This document shows, in pieces, positions 56,565-64,000 of a stretch of DNA of 64,000 nucleotides. A model generated the notes under the pieces. That model was not told where the DNA came from. It ran no database searches and saw only the letters and a program-made list of their open reading frames with translations. A program made the translations under genes and the position numbers. Every line of letters begins with the position of its first letter. Position 1 is the first letter of the stretch. Origin of the DNA: Symsagittifera roscoffensis. Taxonomy: Eukaryota; Xenacoelomorpha; Acoela; Convolutidae. The stretch is from the NCBI RefSeq assembly GCF_963678635.1, contig NC_087070.1:53470117-53534116 (forward strand), in the 5' to 3' direction.

Positions 56565-58874
56565 ATGACAAATCCAAATAGTGAACTAGAGGAAGGTGAA
56601 CTAATGGACCAAGATCCTGTTCTAACCACTCTCGAGGAAATGCTTAAAGTGAGTACTTTTAAAAGTTCTTTTGCTAACATTCACCACCAAAAAATAAATT
56701 TGCAAAAAATTTATTTGGTTGGTCTTTTAACTCTAATAATACTTTCGAATCAAACCTCAGCATTTGATCTGAAAGAACAATTATATGCAAATACTGCAAA
56801 TAATCTTCGGGTTGCTCATTATGATTGTCAACTAATGACTTCTAACAAAATGTTCTCTCTAAATAAAGTAGCACCTTGCAAAGTCCAACCAGAAAATATT
56901 AAAGTAGCCCATGCTTATGTTACTCTATATCAGAGACATTATCGCACAAAAGTAAATGCGACAATGTGTCGAATCAAACACCAATCAATGCGTTGGTTCT
57001 GCGATTCTTTTGATTCGAGTGGTATCGACGCTCGACAAAATATGATCACTACTGATCTCCATTTATCTGCCGATCAATGTAAATCGGCCGCCGAAAGAGG
57101 CTATCTTAACCTAGGCTATGCTAGTATTGGAAATATTCCTTTCAAATTTAATGTTAAAACAGTAACTAATGCCCATGCTGGCAAAGTTGACGGCAAACAT
57201 CATAACGAATGTGATGGCCGTTCTTGGATTAAATTGGACACTTTTGAAACTTACATGCAAAATGTAACTCTGACTGTTAACCTCAAAGATGGAACAGTCA
57301 ATAATTGGCAAAACATTCCTTTGCCCTGTCCAGTGTCTACAAATGGATGTGAAACAGCATCCTTAGACGCTTTCGCTTATACTTGGGAAGAACCCAACAA
57401 TTGCATTTTCACTGTTTTAAACAGATTTCCGGCTAAAATGATTCAAAACGAAGAATCATACTATATAATTAAAGGCGATTCTAGCCCGTCTATTCATTGT
57501 ACCCATACAAGGGATTCACAAAAATTTATGCTACAGGTGATGAATAAACCGCAATCTCTTTGTGGTCATCTCAGAATAGTGTATCCAACTTCATATGACC
57601 CACTTTTTATTGCATACACTGACGGTTTCAATATGGATACTGGAATCCAAGTTAAGCCAACCCCAGAAACGGGAACTATTCATAATGCCGGCCAACCAAA
57701 TTCTACTTTTCTCACATTAAGTGATGATTCGCCGCCACTGCAATTTTCAAGTCATCAAATTGACTACGAAGCTCATATAGGAACCAAATTGGACTATATT
57801 CTTTTTTATAGCTTCTAAGTGCTCAGAACGGCCGAGTTAGCCCTTCTGCAAAATCAATGTGAGCTAGAACGCTCCTCAATATTAAATACTTTAATGCTTT
57901 CACTTGAAAGCCCACGTTTGGCTGGCTATATTCTAACCAAAAACCGCTCTATGTTCTTAGAGACCAATGGCAATGTTGCCTGGCTCTACCATTGTCCGAA
58001 ATTTTATTCACCTTTGCAATTAATGGATGAATGCTATAATCGCATTCCCATTATGTATAAGGAAAACATTCGATTTGTCGATCCAATTAAGCGACAAACT
58101 TTTCAGTCGGCAGATCTACAAGACTGCTCCGACAAACATTCAAATCTCTTTCAACTAGATGTTGATGATGATAAGTCCTGGATTGAATTAACCCCTCAAA
58201 ATACAAGGGATACAGGACCATATCTCTTTGAACCAAAAGAGATAATTCAAAAGATTAAAAATTCTTTAGCCTCTAGCCAAGGCGCTTCAATCTACACTTA
58301 TGCTCAAATGCAAAAATTCTGGAATATGATTTCCGATAATTCAGAGATGAAAGGAATACTGCAAAAAGTATCCAGGTCCTTTCTAAATGCTAAAAAAATT
58401 CTTTTCAAGGACTCATATAGCCCACTAGGCTCTTCCCAAACAATATATTTGGACTATCTCATCTCTCCAAACTTTTGGAAAAACGAATACACCCGTATAT
58501 TCGGGAAAGTACAATACTATTTAGAAAAATGCGGAATAGTCTTCGCCTCTTTTCTATTTGTGAAATTCATACTAGATTGCCTAATATTCATAATAAAGGC
58601 TATGCATATTCACAAAATCACCAGCCGCTCACTACACTTTGGCAAAGTATTGCTTGCCGCTTCATATATTATACTTTTCACTTCCATAGTGACCTCAATT
58701 TTCACTCAAGATGAGCAAACTGAAAAAATAGAACAAGATTGTGATCAAAAAATACAAGCTCCTCTTTTAGAGGAAATTGATAAAATAAACCAGGATCGCA
58801 TGTATCCTCATATCCAATTAACAAGTTTTGAGAGAAGAACTCAAAACTTGGATCACCCAACAAACCCAGTCTAA
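56565..58874 (+). CDS. env: env-like glycoprotein, one in-frame TAA
   Basis: Envelope-type glycoprotein, probably expressed from a spliced mRNA; acceptor-like cag sites are near 56435 and 56540. ATG 56565 gives about 45 cytosolic-looking acidic residues and then a signal segment (IYLVGLLTLIILSNQTSA). The ectodomain is rich in Cys and has several N-glycosylation sites. Near the C-terminus are two hydrophobic segments (about 58530-58600 and 58646-58704). The frame is interrupted by TAA at 57816-57818 and continues in the same frame to 58874, so this is one damaged gene of about 769 codons. The Cys pattern recalls chuvirus-like glycoproteins that recur as env in invertebrate LTR elements; that is an impression, not a search result. 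Confidence 0.75.
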
Positions 58875-58918
58875 TAAAAAAAATTCTACTGTTCTAGGAT
58901 ATACCAACTGATTCAACT

Positions 58919-59467
58919 ATGGACGCAACACTTGATGACAACTTGAGAGGTTTTTAGGATCTTCTCTCACTCCTGCCACCAACCGATCCACTGGACTCGC
59001 AGATTTCAGCACTCACTCAACAACCAACTGTTTCTACTACTACAACACCAACTGCAAAGCCGACCTCAACACGATCCTTCGTTGAGCCACTACTTCAAAC
59101 CAATTCAGCTGTCCCAATAACTACAGCATCACAGCCACCACCCCTAAAAATTTCACCCCCTGATTTTAAAATACCCCTGGTTCCCTCGAATTCCAAAATT
59201 AAAAAACGGACCCATATTGTGAAACCATATAAGATACTAACGGCACATACGCCGGTATCAACTTCTCAATATCCAATGACCATTAGGCGACAGCCCTTGC
59301 ACACCACTGAATTAAATACTAAAATACATATTCAGTTAGAAAGGGAACGATACATTAATTCTAACAGTAATCCCGGCTTCGATATGGATCTCAATTATGC
59401 TTTGAATCCATTAATCAATCGTTTTAAATTAGAAGCCTATCACCCTATAAAAAAATGTATTCCATAA
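58919..59467 (+). CDS. Accessory ORF after env, Thr/Pro-rich, in-frame TAG
   Basis: ATG 58919 starts 45 bases after the env stop, in another frame. The frame has TAG at 58955-58957 (codon 13) and is then open to TAA 59465-59467, 182 codons in all. The first half is rich in Thr, Pro and Ser, the middle has a short basic run (KIKKRTH), and the end is helical. No family recognised. It overlaps the next ORF by 13 bases. Confidence 0.45.
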
Positions 59468-59676
59468 CTAATTCCCTTCTTGAATATCAAAAAATTTATG
59501 TCCCAGCAAAATATCTGACAGCAAAATTACAAACCCCCCAGTTAGATGACTATACTGAGCAAATTCAGCGCAGTCATATCCATGAAACGCATCAAATCCG
59601 GGAGCTGAAAAATCAAATCCACAATTTGAAAACAAAAAATCACCAACTTATAGCCCGGTTGGAAGGAAAATTGTAA
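59455..59676 (+). CDS. Small coiled-coil ORF, possible accessory
   Basis: 73 codons overlapping the previous ORF. The C-terminal half has leucine/isoleucine heptads (REL-NQI-NL-NHQL-ARL) that would form a coiled coil. It may instead be the continuation of the previous ORF by a frame change in the AAAAAATG run at 59450. Function unknown. Confidence 0.4.
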   Translation: MYSITNSLLEYQKIYVPAKYLTAKLQTPQLDDYTEQIQRSHIHETHQIRELKNQIHNLKTKNHQLIARLEGKL

Positions 59677-60204
59677 AAAATTTATCCTTTTATTTAAACA
59701 TTTATTCTTTCGCTTTATATAGCTATGTAGTATAGCTATTAATTTCCTTTCTCAACAATTTTGACTTTTATAAAAAACAAAAAACACAAAAAATACCCCC
59801 TTTGTATGAACCAGCCCTCCCCTTATTACGCGTTTGGACAGACTTCACATACTTCAGGAAGAAAAGGAGACTTCGGAAAAAGAATGTACAAGGAATAAAA
59901 CTAACCTTCAAACTTTTGAGAAACAAATAATTTTGATGTATTTTATTTTATAGTTAAATCCCTTGGTTGTGTAAACTCTATTTTGATTTATAAATGTAAC
60001 TGATGTGTTTATATTCATTCAAGCCTGACTCAAAGTATCAGTTGTTCAAAAACATCTGCTACCTGTAATACCAACAAACTATTGAACCAACTTTATGAGA
60101 TTGAAAGAAAAAGCTTCGATCGATCAACAATTACCCCACTATTCAAGTGAAAGTAATAAAAATGAAAGTTTCAGTTTTTTCCTCTCCAAATTGGAGGATG
60201 GATA
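59677..60204 (+). other. Retroelement 3' untranslated region
   Basis: No coding sequence apart from the start of the LTR-overlapping ORF. The 15 bases before the 3' LTR (ttggaggatggata) are purine-rich and are the best candidate polypurine tract. Confidence 0.5.
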
Positions 60205-60352
60205 TGTTCTGATTTCAAATAGAAACAGAAACATGAATTATTTTATTGCGTTCACAAAATGTGACGCCGCCGCCACCACCAAAAGAAATATGTTTTTATT
60301 CCCTTGCAAAAGGAAGGAAAATGCTATTGGAATAATTCGTATAACGTTTTAA
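60095..60352 (+). CDS. ORF running from the 3' internal region into the 3' LTR U3
   Basis: 85 codons from ATG 60095. The first 37 are unique, and the rest are encoded by U3 of the LTR up to TAA 60350-60352. The position resembles that of nef or sag genes, which also overlap the 3' LTR, but there is no sequence similarity to suggest shared function. In the 5' LTR the same frame is open from its ATG codon (about 47240) to 47361. May be chance; U3 differences between LTRs do not break the frame. Confidence 0.35.
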   Translation: MRLKEKASIDQQLPHYSSESNKNESFSFFLSKLEDGYVLISNRNRNMNYFIAFTKCDAAATTKRNMFLFPCKRKENAIGIIRITF

Positions 60353-60834
60353 GCATTGAGAATTGAAACGACTATTCTCATTCAAGCGAATATTAACGAT
60401 TCCTCTCGTGAAATACGAGCATACGAAACCTTCTTCTCGTAAAATACGAATGTACGAATAGACAATACGAAGTTAAGAAGTAACTTCTCATTTGATACAA
60501 AAAGTGGCGTGATTTCCCCATCTGAGTATAAATAGAAGCTCAAAACTACGGGAATTCATTCCCAACAATATCTCTTCTAACACCAACACCACTCTCTTCT
60601 ACCACCCCGACCAATCTCTAAAATAATATCTACTCTCAGTAAAAATATCTCTAATCACACCGTTAAAATAGATATTGAGTCAAAAGGCAACTTGCTGTAA
60701 ATTCATACTAACTTCTTTTCTAATAAAATATTTCTCAGCGAATTTTAGATTTACTATCTAAGATAGAAAGTAGAAAGGACCCTTTATTCCTAGCAAGCGT
60801 TTTGTCCGACGTAAATAGTTTTGCTAGCGTAATA
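60205..60834 (+). repeat. 3' LTR (630 bp)
   Basis: Matches 47214-47844 with about nine substitutions and a one-base deletion. The target duplication TTTG (60835-60838) follows and the satellite resumes in the same orientation. Confidence 0.95.
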
Positions 60835-63800
60835 TTTGCCTTGATCTGAATGGCATTGTCTGATTTCCTCTAACTCATGAATTTGTCCTAATATGAATGG
60901 GATAGGCGTATACAAGTAACTCTGAAATTTGCCCTGACATGAATGGCTACATCCGTATAAAAAAAAACTCGGGTGTTTGCCTTGATTTGAAAGGCTTCGT
61001 CCTTATAAATTAAACTCAGGTGGTTGCCCTGGTGTAAATGGCATCGTGCGCATTCAGTTCAACTCAGGAGTTTGCCCCGATATGTATGGCGTTATCCGTA
61101 TTCATTTAACGCGAGAGTTCACCCTGATCTGAATGATTTTTTCTGTATTTATTTGACTCATGAGTTTGCCGTGATAAGAATGGCATTGTTCGTATTCTTT
61201 TAACTCAGGAGTTTGCTTTGGTCTGAATGGCAATGTCGCTGATCATTTAACTCAGGAGTTCGACCTGATATTAGTAACATCGTCCGTATAAAATTAACTC
61301 AGGTGTTTACCCTGATTTGAATGGCATCGTCCGCGTTCAGTTAACTCAGAATTTTGGCCTGATATGTTTGGCGTTATCCGTATTCATTTAGCGCGAGACT
61401 TCACCCTGATCTGAATGATTTTTTCTGTATTCAATCAAGAGTTTGTCCTTATATAAATGGTATTGTCCCTAATCATTTAATTCAAGAGGTTGTCCTGAAA
61501 TGAATGGCATCATCCAAATTCATATTCTTCAGTAGCGTGTCTTGATTTGAATGGTATCGTTCGTATTCAATTAACTCAAAAGGTTGCCTTGATATGAATA
61601 GCATCGTCCGTAATCAGTTAAATCTGGAGTTCGCCCTAATATGAATGGCATTGTTCTAATTCATTTAACTCAAGAGTTTGCTCAGATATGAATGGGAATG
61701 TCAGTTTTAATTTAACTCAGAAGTTTGTCCTGATTTGAATGTTATCATCAGTATTCTTTTAAATCAAGAGTTTGCCCTGATATGAATGGCATTGTCCCTC
61801 TTCGTTCAACTCAGGAGTTTGCCCTGATATGAATGGCGTCGTCTGAGTTCGTTTAACTCAAGATCTTGCCCTGATATGAATGGCATCATGTGTATTCATT
61901 TAACTCTCATATGAATTTCATTGTCCGCATTAGTTTAACTCAATTTTGCCTTAATAGAAAGGCATCGTCCGTAATCTTTTAACTCAAGAGTTTGTCCTGA
62001 TAAAACGACATCGTCCGTATTCTTTTAACTCAGGAGTTTGCCTTGATTTTAATATCACCGTCCGTAATCATTCAAGACAGGAGTTCGCTCTGATATGAAT
62101 GGCATCATCCGTACTCATTTCAATCAAGAGTTTATCCTGATATGAATGGCCTTGTCCCTTTTCATTTAACTTGGGATTTGAATGGGAATGTCCGTCTTTA
62201 TTTAATTCAGGAGTTTGCCTTGATTTGAATGTCATCGACCGTAATCATTTAAACCAAGAGTTTGCCCTGGTTTGATTGGCATAGTCCCTATTCATTTAAC
62301 TCAGCAGTTTGCCCTGATAAGAAAAGCATCATCTGTATTCATTTAACTCAGGGAAATGCCTTGATGTGAATGGCCTTTTACCTATTCATTTCAGGACCTC
62401 ATATGAATTGGAATGTCCTCATATGAATTGGAATGTCCGTATTCATTTAATTCAGGAGTTTTTCCTGATTTGAATACTATCATCAGTATTCATTTAAACC
62501 AAGAATTTGTTGATTTTAATGGCATTGTTTCTATTCCTTTCATTCAGGAATTTGCCCTGATTTGAATATTATCATCAGTATTCATTTAAACCAAGAGTCT
62601 CTATACATTTAAATCAGGCGTTTGCCCTGATATGAATGGCAAGGTCCATATTCATCTAACTCTTGAGTTAAACGAATTCAGACGACGCCATTCCTATCAG
62701 GGCAAACTATGAGTTAAATGAATAAAGACAATGCCATTCAAATCAACAAACTTTTGGTTTAAATGAAAACTCAAGATAATTTTCAAATCAGGGCAAACTC
62801 CTTTATTAAAGAATACGGATATTCCAATTCATATGAGGTCATTCCAATTCATATGAGGTCCTGAAATGAATAGGGAAAAGGCCATTCACATCAAGGCATT
62901 TCCCTGAGTTAAATGAATACGGACGATGTTTTTCTTATGAATTGCGTCGTCTGAATTCGTTTAACTCAAGAGATTGCACTGATATGAATGGCATCGTCCG
63001 TAATCATTCAAGTCAGGAGTTCGCCCTGATATGAATAGCATCATCCGAACTCATTTTGTTATTTCAACAAAAATCTTTGATAAGAAAAGCCTTGTTCGTA
63101 TTCATTTAACTCAGGAGTTTGCCTAGATATGAATGGCATCCTCCGTAAACATTTAAGTCAAGAGTTTGCCTTGATATGAGTGACATCATCCGGACTCATT
63201 TTGTTATTTCAAGAAAATTCCCTGATAGGAAAGGCCTTGTTTGTATTCATTTAACTCAAGAGTTTGCCTTGATATGAATTGCATTGTGTGTATTCAAGTA
63301 ACTCAGGAGTTTGCTCTTATATGAATGCCATCGTCCGTATTCATTTAACTCAAAACTCTGCCCTGATATGAAAAGCATCGTCCGTAATCATTCAAGTCAG
63401 GAGTTCGCCCTGATATGATTGGCATCATCCGGACTCACTTTGTTATTTCAAGAATATTCCCTGATATAAAATGCCGTGTTCGTAATCATTTAACTCAAGA
63501 GTTTGCCTTGATATGATTGATATCGTCCGTATCATTCCAGTCAAAGGTTCGCCCTGATATGAATGGCATCATCCGGACTCATTTTGTTATTTCAACAAAA
63601 TTCCTTGATATGAAAAGCCTTGTTCATATTCATTTAACTCAGGAGTTTGCCTTGATATGATTGATATAGTCCGTATCATTCAAGTCAGGAGTTCGCCCTG
63701 ATACGAATGGCATCATCCGGACTCCTTTTGTTATTTCAAGAAAATTCCCTGATATGAAAGGCCTTGTTCGTATTCATTTAACTCAAGAGTTTGCTCTTAT

Positions 63801-64000
63801 ATGAATGTCATCATCCGTAATCATTTAACTCCAATTTTGCCCTGATATGAAAAGCATCGTCCGTATTCACTTAAACCAGGAGTTTGCCCTGATATGAAGG
63901 TCATTTTTCGTATTCATTTAAACCAAGAGTTTGCACTGATTTGAATGACATTTCCCAATTCATTTAACATCTCATTTAAAAAAGCATCTTCCGTATTCAT
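60835..64000 (+). repeat. Satellite array, ~48-bp unit (right block, continues beyond the window)
   Basis: Same unit as the left block. It holds an inverted segment at 62663-62940 and, from 63040 on, a higher-order repeat of about 144 bp (three units) tagged by ggactcattttgttatttca at about 63050, 63192, 63431, 63574 and 63718. No gene. Confidence 0.95.
62663..62940 (-). repeat. Inverted segment of the satellite
   Basis: Units here read on the reverse strand (for example catatgaggtcctgaaatga near 62850 is the complement of the copy near 62390). The left switch is the palindrome taactc-tt-gagtta at 62657-62670. The stretch 62330-62500 and 62800-62945 are long inverted copies of each other. 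Confidence 0.85.

Larger units (their letters stand above)
47214..60834 (+). mobile_element. Ty3/Gypsy-class LTR retroelement with env, macro domain and antisense gene
   Basis: A full-length insertion of 13,621 bp in the satellite, flanked by the 4-bp duplication TTTG (47210-47213 and 60835-60838). Order: 5' LTR, primer-binding site, gag, -1 frameshift site, pol (protease, macro domain, reverse transcriptase, RNase H, integrase), a spliced gene on the opposite strand, env, three small ORFs, 3' LTR. The domain order with integrase last and a GPY/F-type C-terminus places it in Ty3/Gypsy (Metaviridae), and env makes it errantivirus-like in layout. LTRs differ by about nine substitutions and one indel in 630 bp. 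This copy carries four in-frame stops and about four frame changes, so it is not intact as sequenced. Confidence 0.95.

Overview
The window is invertebrate animal DNA. It is AT-rich, its genes carry GT-AG introns up to about 4 kb, it has tRNA-derived SINE-like repeats and several families of inverted-repeat (MITE-like) DNA transposons, and it ends in a long satellite array with a complete LTR retroelement inserted in it. The taxon cannot be fixed from the sequence. Nothing bacterial (operons, ribosome binding sites, CRISPR) is present.

Layout. (1) 29-8571, + strand: the nuclear gene for mitochondrial ribosomal protein uS7m (MRPS7), three coding exons at 29-524, 4624-4770 and 8453-8571, with introns packed with repeats that include tRNA-Lys-like segments. 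(2) 9960-15507, - strand, convergent with MRPS7: a small LIM-type zinc-finger protein built from five short exons, with foldback elements in its introns. (3) 18240-20537, + strand: an intronless M1-family zinc aminopeptidase with HExxH-x18-E intact and a GAMEQ motif in place of GAMEN. (4) 25862-30669, + strand: a previously easy-to-miss gene of four short exons whose phases all agree. It encodes a secreted ~95-residue precursor with a Lys-Arg processing site and a six-cysteine inhibitor-cystine-knot pattern. (5) 33150-47213 and 60835-64000: a degenerate satellite of about 48 bp per unit with higher-order periods, one internal inversion and one hAT-type MITE with an 8-bp target duplication. (6) 47214-60834: a 13.6-kb Ty3/Gypsy-class, env-bearing LTR element, flanked by the 4-bp duplication TTTG.

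The retroelement is the most unusual object. Its gag ends at a canonical -1 frameshift heptamer (TTTAAAC) that enters pol. Between protease and reverse transcriptase, pol carries a macro domain resembling the ADP-ribosyl-glutamate hydrolase OARD1/TARG1, with both catalytic positions preserved. Between pol and env there is a spliced gene on the opposite strand. After env come three further small ORFs, the last reading into the 3' LTR. The LTRs differ at about 10 positions in 630, so the insertion is young, yet this copy has four in-frame stops and about four frame breaks. It is therefore a damaged copy of an element that was recently active, or its assembly contains indel errors.

Regions not listed as genes are AT-rich and hold mainly repeats; where nothing could be recognised this is stated.
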